Shown piece by piece: positions 36,624 to 46,867 of a DNA stretch of 64,000 nucleotides. A program made the translations under genes and the position numbers. Origin of the DNA: Martinezella dioscoreae (GTDB taxonomy: Bacteria > Pseudomonadota > Alphaproteobacteria > Rhizobiales > Rhizobiaceae); the NCBI RefSeq assembly GCF_009176305.1, contig NZ_BLAJ01000001.1, positions 620,001 to 684,000 on the forward strand, read 5' to 3'. Positions within the stretch are counted from its first letter, which is position 1, and the number at the start of each line of letters is the position of its first letter. The notes below the pieces were generated by a model. That model did not search any database and was not told where the DNA came from. It saw only the letters and a program-made list of their open reading frames with translations.

Positions 36624-38813
36624 ATGGTAACGATCCTTCGGGATGATGGTGCGGAAATCTACGAGACGAAGGGCGGTATCACTGTCACTCGGCAGCGCCG
36701 GCCGACGCCCTATGCGGATGCGGTTTCATCCTATATCGACAAGCTCGATGAGCGCCGCGGCGCCGTCTTCTCCTCCAACTACGAATATCCGGGCCGCTAT
36801 ACGCGTTGGGATACCGCCATCGTCGATCCGCCGCTCGGCCTGTCCTGCAACGGGCGCGATGTCTGGATCGAAGCCTATAACGAGCGCGGCGAAGTCATTC
36901 TCGGCTTCATCGCGGAGAAGCTGAAGACCGTTTCCGAGGTGGTGCTTGGCGCCTCGGCGCCGCGCCGGCTCGATCTCACGGTCAAGACGCCGGATCGTGT
37001 TTTCACCGAGGAAGAGCGCTCGAAGATGCCGACGGTCTTCACCGTGCTGCGCGCCGTGACCGATCTATTCTATTCCCAGGCCGATGCCAGCATCGGCTTC
37101 TACGGCGCCTTCGGCTACGATCTGGCGTTCCAGTTCGACGCAATCGATCTGAAGCTCAAGCGCCCGGACGACCAGCGCGACATGGTGCTCTACCTGCCGG
37201 ACGAAATCCTTGTGGTGGACAACTATTCCGCCAAGGCCTGGATCGATCGCTACGATTTCGCCAAGGGCGAGGTATCGACGGAAGGCAAGTCCGGCGAGAT
37301 CGCGCCCGAGCCGTTCCGGCACACCGATGCGATCCCGCCGAAGAGCGATCATCGCCCTGGCGAATATGCCGAACTGGTGGTCAAAGCGAAGGAGAGCTTC
37401 CGCAAGGGCGACCTCTTCGAAGTCGTGCCCGGCCAGAAGTTCATGGAGCGCTGCGAGAGCAAACCATCAGATATTTCCAAGCGCCTGAAGGCGATCAATC
37501 CGTCGCCCTATTCCTTCTTCATCAATCTCGGCAATCAGGAATATCTCGTCGGCGCTTCGCCTGAAATGTTCGTGCGCGTATCGGGCCGCCGCATTGAGAC
37601 CTGCCCGATTTCGGGCACGATCAAGCGCGGGGACGATCCGATCGCCGACAGCGAGCAGATCCTGAAGCTCTTGAATTCCAAGAAGGACGAGTCGGAACTC
37701 ACCATGTGCTCCGACGTCGACCGAAACGACAAGAGCCGCGTCTGCGAGCCGGGTTCGGTCAAGGTCATCGGCCGCCGGCAGATCGAGATGTATTCGCGCC
37801 TCATCCACACGGTCGACCATATCGAGGGCCGCCTGCGCGACGATATGGACGCCTTCGACGGCTTCCTGAGCCACGCCTGGGCCGTCACCGTCACCGGCGC
37901 GCCGAAGCTCTGGGCCATGCGCTTCATCGAGAGCCATGAAAAGAGCCCGCGGGCCTGGTATGGCGGCGCGATCGGCATGGTCGGCTTCAATGGCGACATG
38001 AACACCGGCCTGACGCTGCGCACCGTTCGCATCAAGGATGGCATTGCCGAGGTGCGGGCAGGCGCGACGCTGCTCAACGACTCGATCCCCGAGGAAGAAG
38101 AAGCCGAAACCGAACTGAAGGCCTCCGCCATGCTTTCCGCCATCCGTGACGCCAAAACCGGCAATTCCGGCAAACAGCAACGCGACGTTGCTTCCGTCGG
38201 CAAGGGCGTGAAGATCCTGCTCGTCGACCATGAGGACAGCTTCGTCCATACGCTTGCCAACTACTTCCGCCAGACGGGTGCAACGGTTTCGACCGTGCGC
38301 ACGCCGGTGCCGGAAGAGGTCTTCGACCGGCTCGACCCGGATCTCGTCGTACTGTCGCCGGGTCCTGGCAATCCAAAGGATTTCGATTGCAAGGCGACGA
38401 TCAAGAAGGCGAGGGCGCGCAACCTGCCGATCTTCGGCGTCTGCCTGGGCCTGCAGGCGCTGGCCGAAGCCTATGGCGGCGAGCTGCGCCATCTGGCGAT
38501 CCCGATGCATGGCAAGCCCTCGCGCATCCGCGTGCTGGAGCCCGGTCTGGTCTTTTCCGGTCTTGGCCGTGAAGTGACCGTTGGCCGCTACCACTCGATC
38601 TTCGCCGATCCGTCGAGCCTGCCGCGCGACTTCATGATCACGGCCGAGAGCGAAGACGGCACGATCATGGGCATCGAGCATGTGAAGGAGCCGATCGCGG
38701 CCGTGCAGTTCCATCCGGAATCGATCATGACGCTCGGCGGCGATGCCGGCATGCGGATGATCGAGAATGTCGTGGCGCATCTGGCGCGGCGGGCGAAGAC
38801 GAAGGCCGCCTGA
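36624..38813 (+). CDS. trpE(G): Fused anthranilate synthase TrpE(G)
   Basis: 729 residues joining both subunits, as in Rhizobium and Sinorhizobium. Residues 1 to about 510 are the chorismate-binding TrpE part ([53 protein letters not shown]). From about 533 ([20 protein letters not shown]) the class I glutamine amidotransferase follows: [10 protein letters not shown], the nucleophile Cys in [12 protein letters not shown], and the His/Glu pair in QFHPESIMT. It makes anthranilate from chorismate and glutamine, the first step of tryptophan synthesis. Attenuation by trpL controls it. Confidence 0.98.
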   Translation: MVTILRDDGAEIYETKGGITVTRQRRPTPYADAVSSYIDKLDERRGAVFSSNYEYPGRYTRWDTAIVDPPLGLSCNGRDVWIEAYNERGEVILGFIAEKLKTVSEVVLGASAPRRLDLTVKTPDRVFTEEERSKMPTVFTVLRAVTDLFYSQADASIGFYGAFGYDLAFQFDAIDLKLKRPDDQRDMVLYLPDEILVVDNYSAKAWIDRYDFAKGEVSTEGKSGEIAPEPFRHTDAIPPKSDHRPGEYAELVVKAKESFRKGDLFEVVPGQKFMERCESKPSDISKRLKAINPSPYSFFINLGNQEYLVGASPEMFVRVSGRRIETCPISGTIKRGDDPIADSEQILKLLNSKKDESELTMCSDVDRNDKSRVCEPGSVKVIGRRQIEMYSRLIHTVDHIEGRLRDDMDAFDGFLSHAWAVTVTGAPKLWAMRFIESHEKSPRAWYGGAIGMVGFNGDMNTGLTLRTVRIKDGIAEVRAGATLLNDSIPEEEEAETELKASAMLSAIRDAKTGNSGKQQRDVASVGKGVKILLVDHEDSFVHTLANYFRQTGATVSTVRTPVPEEVFDRLDPDLVVLSPGPGNPKDFDCKATIKKARARNLPIFGVCLGLQALAEAYGGELRHLAIPMHGKPSRIRVLEPGLVFSGLGREVTVGRYHSIFADPSSLPRDFMITAESEDGTIMGIEHVKEPIAAVQFHPESIMTLGGDAGMRMIENVVAHLARRAKTKAA

Positions 38814-38840
38814 GACGAGCGTTTAGAATTCGGAGGTTTG

Positions 38841-38880
38841 ATAGCCCCATGCACTCGGAAAAAGTGCATGGGGCTATTTT
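38841..38880 (+). terminator. Terminator of trpE(G)
   Basis: Perfect 15-bp stem (38841-38855 / 38863-38877) with a 7-base loop and a short T-run to 38880. It separates trpE(G) from the DUF2459 gene and argues against upstream starts for that gene. Confidence 0.9.
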
Positions 38881-38942
38881 TATGCCTTGAAAGAGCCAAC
38901 AAACCGCTGAAAGAATTGAATGATGGCAGGGGCGTTCAGTCG

Positions 38943-39653
38943 GTGATCTCAAGAATATTCAAGGGCGTTTTCTTCGCCGTTCTTGCCGTCATGCTCCTCG
39001 TCGGCCTTGGCATCGTCGTACCGCGGCCGCTCTGGCATGACGAACCGACTGCACGCACCGCGCACTCGCGGCAAATCCTCATGCTCAGCAATCCCATCCA
39101 TACGGACATTGCCATCCCCATCGATGATGACCTCCTGAACCGTTTCGCCTTCCTGCGAACGGCCGGGCTCGATCTCGACAATCCCAATTTGCGGTATCTT
39201 ATCTTCGGCTGGGGCGGCCGAAGCTTTTATACGGAAACGCGAACTTGGGCCGATTTGAAGGCCGGTCCACTCCTTAAAAGCTTCACGCTGGATCGCTCCG
39301 TTATTCATACGGGGTTGACGGGCGATATTCCACTGGACGCTCCCGCCATCACTGCGATCAGAATTGATGCCGAAGGCCTGGAACGGCTCAAGCAATTCAT
39401 TTTCGACAGCTTCGAACAGACGAACGACCAACCGAGCCGGTTGATCGGCAGCAATTACGGGCCGAACGATGCGTTCTTCGAGGCACGGGAACATTTCAAT
39501 GCGCTGATGGGATGCAATACCTGGACTGCTGCAGGGCTGAGGCAGGCGGGATTGACCTCCGGCCTTTGGACGTCGCTGCCGTGGATGCTGCGAATGTCCT
39601 TGCGGCTGCATAATGACGATGAACGCTTCGCGGCAAGCCATAGCCTGCCTTGA
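38943..39653 (+). CDS. DUF2459 (TIGR02117) exported protein
   Basis: About 236 residues. One N-terminal membrane/signal helix (GVFFAVLAVMLLVGLGIVV), then the family core: NPIHTDIAIPI, the FGWGGRSFYTETRTWADLK block and NTWTAAGLRQAGL with a Cys (MGCNTW). The family often sits near urease genes but its role is unknown; urease genes are absent here. The start is uncertain: GTG 38943 follows AGGGGC at 8 bases and gives a short cytoplasmic N-terminus. Longer frames run into the terminator hairpin. Confidence 0.8.
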   Translation: MISRIFKGVFFAVLAVMLLVGLGIVVPRPLWHDEPTARTAHSRQILMLSNPIHTDIAIPIDDDLLNRFAFLRTAGLDLDNPNLRYLIFGWGGRSFYTETRTWADLKAGPLLKSFTLDRSVIHTGLTGDIPLDAPAITAIRIDAEGLERLKQFIFDSFEQTNDQPSRLIGSNYGPNDAFFEAREHFNALMGCNTWTAAGLRQAGLTSGLWTSLPWMLRMSLRLHNDDERFAASHSLP

Positions 39654-39770
39654 CGCGGTTTGACTTGCTTCAGGTTGTATCCTAATCTTTGCGTCGTTCC
39701 TGTGGGGCACATCGGCATCGGGCCGAAAGGGCTAGGCCTGCCCGCTGATATCATTCAGCAGGAGTCTGCC

Positions 39771-40406
39771 ATGCCAACCCTCGATACCTACCGCAAGCAA
39801 GCCAAGCTACTGATGCGCTGGCACAAAGAGCGTGACTATTCCATCGGCGGAAGAGTCCGAATGCTCGATCGTTTCAAGGAGCTGACGGATCGCGAGATCC
39901 TGGCGATGAAGTTCCCCCTAACGCTAGCGCAGGAGATCGTTGCGGTCGAAGCGGGTCACAGGAGCTGGGCGGAATTGAAGTCCGTCGCAGCGGACGCGCC
40001 GAAGATGCCGGCCCCATTTGCAGAACCGCCGATTTTCAAGAGTGTCATTCCGATCCTTTTCGTGCGGGATGTTACTGCCAGCGCAGTCTTCTTCAGGGAG
40101 AAGCTTGGCTTTGCGGAGGAATTTCTGCACGGGTTGCCGCCATTCTACGGTGCTGTGTCGCGCGATGGCATCTGGATTCACTTGCGGCTCGTCTATGAAC
40201 CCTATTTTGCAGCTGCTGCGGCGAAAGAGGGCGCGCTGATCCTGGCGTCGATTGAGGTTTCGAACGTCCAGGGATTGTTCGAGGAGTTCAAGGCGAAAGG
40301 CGTGGAGTTTGCGCAGCCGCTCACCAAGCAGGCTTGGGGAGGCACCGATTTTCATGTGCGCGATCCGGATGGAAACGTGATCTCGTTTGTGACATTCAGG
40401 TCGTAA
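39771..40406 (+). CDS. Glyoxalase/bleomycin-resistance (VOC) family protein with N-terminal helical domain
   Basis: 211 residues from ATG 39771, 6 bases after AGGAG. Residues 1-75 form a helical part (PTLDTYRKQAKLLMRWHKER, then LTLAQEIVAVEAGHRSWAELK) seen before VOC domains in rhizobia. From about 87, SVIPILFVRDVTASAVFFREKLGF starts a single VOC module ending DFHVRDPDGNVISFV. The N-terminal part recalls ankyrin-type proteins that bind small molecules. Likely a metal-independent binding or detoxification protein; substrate unknown. Confidence 0.8.
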   Translation: MPTLDTYRKQAKLLMRWHKERDYSIGGRVRMLDRFKELTDREILAMKFPLTLAQEIVAVEAGHRSWAELKSVAADAPKMPAPFAEPPIFKSVIPILFVRDVTASAVFFREKLGFAEEFLHGLPPFYGAVSRDGIWIHLRLVYEPYFAAAAAKEGALILASIEVSNVQGLFEEFKAKGVEFAQPLTKQAWGGTDFHVRDPDGNVISFVTFRS

Positions 40407-40445
40407 CACTTTGATCCGTCGAGGGTTGGCGCAGAGCGGCCATAC

Positions 40446-41201
<756 letters not shown>

Positions 41202-41380
41202 TCATTAGGAGGCGGCGGCGTATCGGCCGGTGTCGCCGACCCTTGCACATCAGGCTGAAGCACAGCTTAGCGCTGGATGGCAAGTCAAACTACCAGCGCG
41301 CTTTTCCACAGGCGAGCGACAATCGCGCCACCGGATGGCGAATACATGGCGATAATTTGGTGCTAAGAATGATGATTGAC

Positions 41381-41698
41381 TTATAAACAGTCGACATGCC
41401 CAACTGCAGTGTAAGCGGCAAGATTGCATGTCACCAGTCCAAGCGTCAAAATCACCCCATGACACGCTGCCCAAAAGAGCGAATGGGCGCGCATGGTCGG
41501 CTGCGAAGCCGCTGCTGCCAGGACGGCAATGCTTGAGATGAAGATTGCGAAAAGCAAGATGCTTAGCGGCGGAAAGTAAAGCGGAATGATCTGCCAGCAA
41601 CTTGCAAAACGGTAGGTGCCAGCCGTGTTGTATGCCAGCGCGGCAAGCGCTACCCAAACGAGAGCATGGAATAATATCTTGCGGGTTTCCACGCTCAT
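41381..41698 (-). CDS. Small integral membrane protein, unknown
   Basis: 105 residues with three to four hydrophobic helices (ILFHALVWVALAALAY, YFPPLSILLFAIFISSIAVLAAAA, LFWAACHGVILTLGLVTC). Three Cys lie in the helices or at their ends. The ATG at 41698 has a weak ribosome binding site. No family recognised, and coding status rests on the helix pattern alone. Confidence 0.5.
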   Translation of the reverse strand: MSVETRKILFHALVWVALAALAYNTAGTYRFASCWQIIPLYFPPLSILLFAIFISSIAVLAAAASQPTMRAHSLFWAACHGVILTLGLVTCNLAAYTAVGHVDCL

Positions 41699-41941
41699 TC
41701 TCAGTTGATCCGTCTATATTCTTTTATTACGAACTTACTGCATTAGATGGATATCAACTTCAAGTTTTAAAAAATGGTGTTTCTATCATCGTGTGCTTCA
41801 GTGGCCGGACGACGCCGACCGAAACTGAGTGGGCGATCCAGTCACGTTTTGCTTGTTCTGTTCAGCAACGGCCATTTTTGATGTGAGAGCGAAACTCGCC
41901 TTTGACAAACTTGGCATCGTGATCCATATGAGCCGTTAATG

Positions 41942-41977
41942 AACCGCCTGCGCGAAAATTCGCGCGGGCGGTTTTGC
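41942..41977 (+). terminator. Orphan rho-independent terminator
   Basis: 14-bp stem with one G-T pair (AACCGCCTGCGCGA 41942-41955 / 41960-41973), AAAT loop, then TTTTGC. It points along the plus strand but no plus-strand gene precedes it between 41698 and here. The interval 41699-41941 has no ORF I can defend, so a small RNA or short peptide gene may end here. The rest of 41978-42042 is the promoter and leader of the cation exporter. Confidence 0.75.
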
Positions 41978-42042
41978 ATTTCAACGGCGCCTTCTTTGCA
42001 ATTCATTCGCATAAGCAGGCGTGAAGACATTTGGAGACGGGC

Positions 42043-42957
42043 ATGAACAGTCAAGGAAACGATACGATCAGGCGGCTCGCCCTTTGGGGCATTCCGCTGT
42101 CGCTCGGCGTCATGGGGCTGAAGATGCTGGCCTGGTGGCTGACGGGTTCCGTGGCGCTTCTGTCCGATGGACTTGAATCGCTCGTCAATGTCGTTGCTGC
42201 CTTCATCGCCTTCTTCGTCATCCGTTACGCGCAGAAGCCGGCCGATCACGATCATCCCTTCGGTCATCACAAGGCGGAATATCTTTCCGCCGTCACCGAA
42301 GGCGTGATGATCGTCGTTGCAGCGCTGATGATCGTGCAGGAGGCGGTCGGCCATCTCGCAAATCCGCAGCCGATGCAGGCGCCGGTGCTCGGTCTCGCGA
42401 TCAACTTTGTCGCCGGCGTCATCAACGGTATCTGGGCTCTGACGCTGATCCGGGCCGGCCGGACATATCGCTCGCCGGCATTGACGGCGGATGGCCAGCA
42501 CATCATGTCGGATGTCTATACTTCGATCGGCGTGCTCATCGGCCTGTTGCTGGCGCTCGGCACCGGCCATCCGATCTTCGACCCCGTGCTTGCCATTCTC
42601 GTTGCCATCAACATTCTCTACCAGGGCTGGAAGGTCATCTCCGCTTCGATCGACGGGCTTATGGATAAGGCCGTTCTGCCGGAAGAGGAGAATGTCATCA
42701 AGGATGCGATTGCCAGAAACGCCGAGGGTTCGCTCGGCGTTCATGATCTGAAGACACGCAGGGCAGGGGCCGTGACCTTCGTCGATTTCCATATGGTCGT
42801 ACCCGCCGCCATGCCGGTGCGAGAGGCACATCGAATCTGCGACCGCCTTGAAGATGCCATACGGGCGATCCATGCGGGCGCCGAAATAACCATTCATGTG
42901 GAGCCGGAGGGCGAAAAAGCCCATGGTATCCGCGTCAAAGTGATCAAGGAGACCTGA
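42043..42957 (+). CDS. Cation diffusion facilitator family metal exporter
   Basis: 304 residues, six membrane helices and a C-terminal cytoplasmic domain ([22 protein letters not shown], then ITIHVEP). The transport site differs from zinc exporters: the first pair is Glu45 and Asn49 (SDGLESLVN) and the second is H-x3-D (GQHIMSD). A His/Asp loop [12 protein letters not shown] follows helix 2. Metal specificity therefore should not be read as zinc; Mn, Fe or Co are open. ATG 42043 after GGAGACGG. Start of queF is one base after its stop. Confidence 0.88.
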   Translation: MNSQGNDTIRRLALWGIPLSLGVMGLKMLAWWLTGSVALLSDGLESLVNVVAAFIAFFVIRYAQKPADHDHPFGHHKAEYLSAVTEGVMIVVAALMIVQEAVGHLANPQPMQAPVLGLAINFVAGVINGIWALTLIRAGRTYRSPALTADGQHIMSDVYTSIGVLIGLLLALGTGHPIFDPVLAILVAINILYQGWKVISASIDGLMDKAVLPEEENVIKDAIARNAEGSLGVHDLKTRRAGAVTFVDFHMVVPAAMPVREAHRICDRLEDAIRAIHAGAEITIHVEPEGEKAHGIRVKVIKET

Positions 42958-42958
42958 G

Positions 42959-43423
42959 ATGCCTAAGACCGATGTGTCCGGCCTGTCGATGCTCGGCAAC
43001 CAGACTGAGACCGCCAGCAATCCGGAAGAAGCCGTTCTGGAGAAGGTGCCATCCGGCCACGCCGGCACTGATTATGTCGTGCGCTTCACCGCGCCCGAAT
43101 TCACCTCGCTTTGCCCGATGACGGGACAGCCGGATTTCGCCCATATCGTCATCGACTACATTCCCAATGAATGGCTGGTGGAATCGAAGTCGCTGAAGCT
43201 CTTCCTGCATTCCTTCCGCAATCATGGCGCATTCCACGAGGATTGCTCGATCTATATCGCCAAGCGCCTAGTGGATCTGCTGCAGCCGAAGTGGCTGCGC
43301 ATCGGCGCTTATTGGTATCCGCGCGGCGGCATTCCGATCGATGTCTTCTGGCAGACCGGCAAGCCGCCGGAGGGTGTATGGCTGCCGGACCAGGGCGTGC
43401 AGCCCTATCGCGGCCGAGGCTGA
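42959..43423 (+). CDS. queF: 7-cyano-7-deazaguanine reductase (NADPH-dependent)
   Basis: 154 residues, the short unimodular QueF type. It reduces preQ0 to preQ1 for queuosine in tRNA. The QueF motif [20 protein letters not shown], the catalytic Cys in [13 protein letters not shown] and the Asp in the same block are present. It is coupled to the cation exporter (TGA-G-ATG). Other que genes are not nearby. Confidence 0.95.
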   Translation: MPKTDVSGLSMLGNQTETASNPEEAVLEKVPSGHAGTDYVVRFTAPEFTSLCPMTGQPDFAHIVIDYIPNEWLVESKSLKLFLHSFRNHGAFHEDCSIYIAKRLVDLLQPKWLRIGAYWYPRGGIPIDVFWQTGKPPEGVWLPDQGVQPYRGRG

Positions 43424-43424
43424 A

Positions 43425-43460
43425 TGAAAAAAGCCGCCATCAGGGGATGGCGGCTTTTCT
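43425..43460. terminator. Bidirectional terminator between queF and the DUF2076 gene
   Basis: 10-bp stem AAGCCGCCAT (43431-43440) / ATGGCGGCTT (43447-43456), loop CAGGGG, with AAAA on the left and TTTT on the right. It can end both convergent transcripts. Confidence 0.9.
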
Positions 43461-43483
43461 GATGGATTCGATGAGATTGCGGC

Positions 43484-44290
43484 TCAGGCAAACGAGTTGT
43501 CGTCGCCATCGTCATAGGACGAGTCGTCATAATCATCGTCCTGAGCGTCTTGGGCAGCGTCCTGGGCATAATCGGCCGCCCTCTGATCATTCTGATCACT
43601 ATTGTCGTCATTGCCGAAATAGTTGTTGTTGATGATCGTTTCCTGAACCGGCTGTTCGGCTGCGTTGGCCGCAGTACCCCCGAAGAGGCCACTGCCGGCA
43701 TTTCCACCGAAGAGCCCGCCGCCAGTGCCGCCCAGATGCGGGCTGAAGAGGCTGGAGAGCGATTCCGCCAGCATCACGCCGCCGGCAACCCCGGCTGCCG
43801 TGCCAAGCGCACCGCGCAGGAAGCTGCCGCCAGCCGAAGGCGTTGCCGCCTGCTGGCTCCATGGGCCGGATGGCTGTGGCTGGCCAGCCCAGGGGCCGGA
43901 CTGAGGCGCATTGCGGGCATAGTCGTCATAGAGACGACCCTGCTGCTGCGGGCTGGTCCCCTGCGGCGCTGGCACAGGCTGCTGCTGGCCGCCGCCGAAG
44001 AGCGAGCCGATTCCGCCGAGGAAACCGCCGCTCTGGCCCTGCGGGTGATTGTCGGCGCCCTGCTGCTCGAGTTCGTGCACGCGGGCTTCGAGCTGCTGGA
44101 TGCGGTCAGCTGCAGCCTTCATGCCCTGTTCCTGCAAGATGACGGCCTGCGCCAGGAAATAAGGCGCATAAGGCTGGTCGCGGACTGCCTGGTTGATAAA
44201 GGCCTCCGCATCGGCGTCGCGCTGCGTGCTGGCGGCACCGCGCACGCGATCGAAGAGAGAGGCGAGCAATTGACGTTCTTCTGGCGACAT
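43484..44290 (-). CDS. DUF2076 domain protein
   Basis: 268 residues. The conserved N-terminal part MSPEERQLLASLFDRVR, then DAEAFINQAVRDQPYAPYFLAQAVILQE and a short coiled coil, is diagnostic of DUF2076. A Gly/Gln/Pro-rich low-complexity middle (FLGGIGSLFGGG, GLFGG repeats) and a hydrophobic Gly/Ala stretch lead to an acidic tail of Asp/Asn repeats (DDDYDDSSYDDGDDN). Function unknown; it looks like a periplasmic or membrane-associated adaptor. Convergent with queF. Confidence 0.88.
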   Translation of the reverse strand: MSPEERQLLASLFDRVRGAASTQRDADAEAFINQAVRDQPYAPYFLAQAVILQEQGMKAAADRIQQLEARVHELEQQGADNHPQGQSGGFLGGIGSLFGGGQQQPVPAPQGTSPQQQGRLYDDYARNAPQSGPWAGQPQPSGPWSQQAATPSAGGSFLRGALGTAAGVAGGVMLAESLSSLFSPHLGGTGGGLFGGNAGSGLFGGTAANAAEQPVQETIINNNYFGNDDNSDQNDQRAADYAQDAAQDAQDDDYDDSSYDDGDDNSFA

Positions 44291-44521
44291 GATGGCCTCC
44301 TTGGCTATCTGTGCTGCAAATTCGGGGCGCGGTTTCTAACCGCGCTGACCTGACGTAGGATCAAATCTCGGCTTTTCAAAGCCATTCAAGTTACATTTCG
44401 GTAATCCGCAACCATAACACCATGTTGTCAGTCGCTATTCCCGCCTTGTCTTTTTCCGGCATTGTTTTACGCATTGAGTCGCACTATGTGCGGTGAACGA
44501 CGCATCATGCTGGAGAGTTGA

Positions 44522-45109
44522 ATGAACGACGAAGACGAACAGGAAGACAAGAAGACCGAGCAGCCCTTGGGCAAGGACGCGGAGGCGAATCTTTTCAAAT
44601 CGCGTTCGATCTTCATCTATGGCGGCATCACGCAGGAACTGGCGCAGAAGGTCTGCTCGCAGCTCGTGGCGCTTTCCGCTGCCAGCGACGACGATATCCG
44701 CATCTATGTGAATTCGCCCGGCGGCCACGTCGAATCAGGCGATTCCATCCACGACATGATCAAGTTCATCAAGCCGAAGGTCTGGATGATCGGTACAGGC
44801 TGGGTCGCTTCCGCCGGAGCGCTGATCTACGTTTCCGCTCCCAAGGAGCGCCGTATTTGCCTGCCGAACACGCGCTTCCTGTTGCACCAACCGTCTGGCG
44901 GCACGCGCGGCATGGCCTCCGATATCGAGATTCAAGCACGCGAAATCATCAAGATGAACGAGCGCCTGAACAAGATCTTCTCGGAAGCCACCGGCCAGCC
45001 GGTCGAGCGCATCGCCAAGGACACCGACCGCGACTATTGGCTCTCCGCCGAGGAAGCCAAGGCTTACGGCCTGGTCTCGCGCATCGTGACCTCGCAGGCG
45101 GATATCTGA
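44522..45109 (+). CDS. clpP: ClpP-type serine protease, second-type paralogue
   Basis: 195 residues. Catalytic triad residues are in place with classical numbering: Ser97 in [10 protein letters not shown], His122 in FLLHQPSGG and Asp171 in TDRDYWLS. The oxyanion motif [13 protein letters not shown] is present. Ser context GWVASAG differs from the usual GQAASMG of the main ClpP, and the N-terminus is long, acidic and lacks the usual loop, so this is one of the extra ClpP copies of rhizobia. No clpX is adjacent; its ATPase partner is unknown. A terminator follows. Confidence 0.9.
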   Translation: MNDEDEQEDKKTEQPLGKDAEANLFKSRSIFIYGGITQELAQKVCSQLVALSAASDDDIRIYVNSPGGHVESGDSIHDMIKFIKPKVWMIGTGWVASAGALIYVSAPKERRICLPNTRFLLHQPSGGTRGMASDIEIQAREIIKMNERLNKIFSEATGQPVERIAKDTDRDYWLSAEEAKAYGLVSRIVTSQADI

Positions 45110-45137
45110 TCTGGCCGGTTTTTCCGATTGAATTGAG

Positions 45138-45173
45138 CGCCCTCGCTTGCCGGAAGGCTGGCGGGGGCGTTTT
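45138..45173 (+). terminator. Terminator of clpP paralogue
   Basis: About 14-bp stem (45138-45151 / 45156-45169) with a GGAA tetraloop, two G-T pairs and one mismatch, followed by TTTTC. Confidence 0.8.
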
Positions 45174-45199
45174 CGATGAAAAAGCTTTGATCAAAAGCC

Positions 45200-45231
45200 A
45201 AAAGCTGGCGGCAGAAATCTCTGCCGCCAGC
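45200..45231 (-). terminator. Terminator of the DeoR-MFS-VOC operon
   Basis: Perfect 12-bp stem GCTGGCGGCAGA (45204-45215) / complement (45220-45231) with a 4-base loop, followed on the minus strand by TTTTGG. It is 75 bases after the VOC gene stop. Confidence 0.8.
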
Positions 45232-45305
45232 CTTCACCGCTCGGGAGGTTGCAACGTTTCCGGGAGCGGCGAACTCGAAAGCGCAAACTACAGACCGAGC
45301 GTGTC

Positions 45306-45689
45306 CTATATGGTAATCTCCACCGGCGTTCCGTCCGGCATGGTGATGACAGCCTCATAGAAGCCGTCGCCGGTGGTGCGTGGTGCGGATTTCAGGCGAT
45401 CATCCGCCTTGCATCGTTCAGCCAGCGCATCGACGGCAGCTTTGCTGCCGAGGGATATGGCAATATGGTCCCAGCCGATGCGTTCGCTGTGCGGGTCGGG
45501 AGAAAGCCAGGGGCCGGTCATCAGTTCGATCTGGTCGTCGCTTTCCGGCAAGGAAATGAAGCGGGAGACGAAGCCAGGCCGTCGCTGGCTTCGATAGAGT
45601 TCACCGACGGTTGCGCCGAAATAAGTCTCCCAGAAATTCGCGGCGGCATCGAGATCATGCGTCCATAGAGCGGTATGAGCGATCCGCAT
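45306..45689 (-). CDS. Glyoxalase/VOC family protein
   Basis: 127 residues from ATG 45689 (MRIAHTALWTHDLDAAANFW). A complete VOC module: start strand with His, FWETYFGATVGELY, SDDQIELMTGPW, GWDHIAISLGSKAAVD and the final DGTPVEITI, where conserved His and Glu could bind a metal. It overlaps the end of the MFS gene by 35 bases, so it is coupled to it. Likely a lyase or isomerase acting on a sugar-derived or electrophilic compound handled by the operon. Confidence 0.88.
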   Translation of the reverse strand: MRIAHTALWTHDLDAAANFWETYFGATVGELYRSQRRPGFVSRFISLPESDDQIELMTGPWLSPDPHSERIGWDHIAISLGSKAAVDALAERCKADDRLKSAPRTTGDGFYEAVITMPDGTPVEITI

Positions 45690-46845
45690 CTGTCTCTCCC
45701 TGTGCCTGTTCGTGATTGCGGGTAACGATGCTGGCGCAGAGAGGTGCGACGCAGAGGAGTGCGGCGAGCATCCAGAAGGCGCCGGGCAGGCCGAGATGAT
45801 CCGCCGCGAAACCGACGCCGGCGGGGCCGACGAGCACGCCCGCATATCCGGTCATGGTGATGGCCGCGACGGCCAGGCCGGCCGGCATGACCTTCTGCGA
45901 ACCGCCTTTGCGGAAGAGCACCGGGACGATGTTGGAGGCGCCAAGCCCGATCAGGAGGAAACCGCTCATGGCGAGGATCGCGATCGGGCTAAGAAGGAGG
46001 ACGCCAAAGCCAACGACCGCAATCACGCCACCCCATAGCATGATTGCCCTGTCGCCGACTCTTGCGGTAATGGCATCGCCGCTCAGGCGGCCCACCGTCA
46101 TCGCAATAGCAAAAAGCATGTAGCCGAGGCCGCCATGACTGGTATCGACCTGGCCCTGCGTGGTAAGCAGCAGAGCACTCCAATCGAGGATCGCGCCTTC
46201 GACGAGGAAGGTGATTGCTGCCAGCGCGGCCAGCAGCAGCACGACGCCGCGTGGCATGACGAAAAGCGGCGCGTCCTCCGCGGGGACGGTTCGCAGCAGA
46301 CGGGGCCATGCGATGATCATGGCGATCACCATGACTGCCGAGCTGAGAAGCGTTGCGGCAAGGGGACCGGCCTTGGCGGAGAGGAGCAGGGTGACGAGCA
46401 GGGAGCCGATGAAGCCGCCGATGCTGAACAGCGCATGGAAGCCGGACATCAGCGGCCGGTCCGCACCTTTCTCCACTTCGACGGCATGAATGTTCATGGC
46501 CACATCGAGCGATCCAAGGCAGGCGCCGAACGCCGCCAGCGCAAGGCCGAGGGTGAATGGCGTGCTCGCTATGGCCAAGGCCGGCAGGAGAAGTGCGAGA
46601 CCGAGACCGCCTGCGATGATGATCGGCTTGCTGCCATATCGCGCGCTCAACATGCCGGCTGCAAGCATCGCCGCGACCGAACCGAGGCCAAGGCAAAGCA
46701 ATAGCATGCCCAGCACGCCATCATCGACGCCGAGGCGATCCTTGGCGAAGGGGACGAGGGGAGCCCAGCAGGCGAGGGCAAAACCTCCAACCAGAAAAGC
46801 AAGTCGTGTTGCCAGCCGGGTTTCCGGCCGATCCGTGGATTGCAT
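45655..46845 (-). CDS. MFS transporter, YbjJ-like
   Basis: About 396 residues, twelve hydrophobic helices. The first inter-helix loop AKDRLGVDDGVLGMLLL and the MFS signature AAGMLSARYGSKPII fit the YbjJ/fucose-permease-like group. GSLDVAMNIHAVEVEK in helix 4-5 and SGFHALFSIGGFIGSL in helix 5 are also typical. Substrate not known; the DeoR partner points to a sugar or its phosphate. ATG 46845 or 46851. It follows the DeoR gene by 17-22 bases. Confidence 0.87.
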   Translation of the reverse strand: MQSTDRPETRLATRLAFLVGGFALACWAPLVPFAKDRLGVDDGVLGMLLLCLGLGSVAAMLAAGMLSARYGSKPIIIAGGLGLALLLPALAIASTPFTLGLALAAFGACLGSLDVAMNIHAVEVEKGADRPLMSGFHALFSIGGFIGSLLVTLLLSAKAGPLAATLLSSAVMVIAMIIAWPRLLRTVPAEDAPLFVMPRGVVLLLAALAAITFLVEGAILDWSALLLTTQGQVDTSHGGLGYMLFAIAMTVGRLSGDAITARVGDRAIMLWGGVIAVVGFGVLLLSPIAILAMSGFLLIGLGASNIVPVLFRKGGSQKVMPAGLAVAAITMTGYAGVLVGPAGVGFAADHLGLPGAFWMLAALLCVAPLCASIVTRNHEQAQGETDADRSYRSMDA

Positions 46846-46867
46846 GGTCATTTCTTATCTTTCGAAA

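Noticed and set aside
37467..38780. 437-codon open frame on the minus strand
   Set aside because: Antisense to trpE(G); no motif.
41602..41886. 94-codon plus-strand frame before the orphan terminator
   Set aside because: It overlaps the small membrane protein gene and has no motif or ribosome binding site; the transcript implied by the terminator is more likely short or non-coding.
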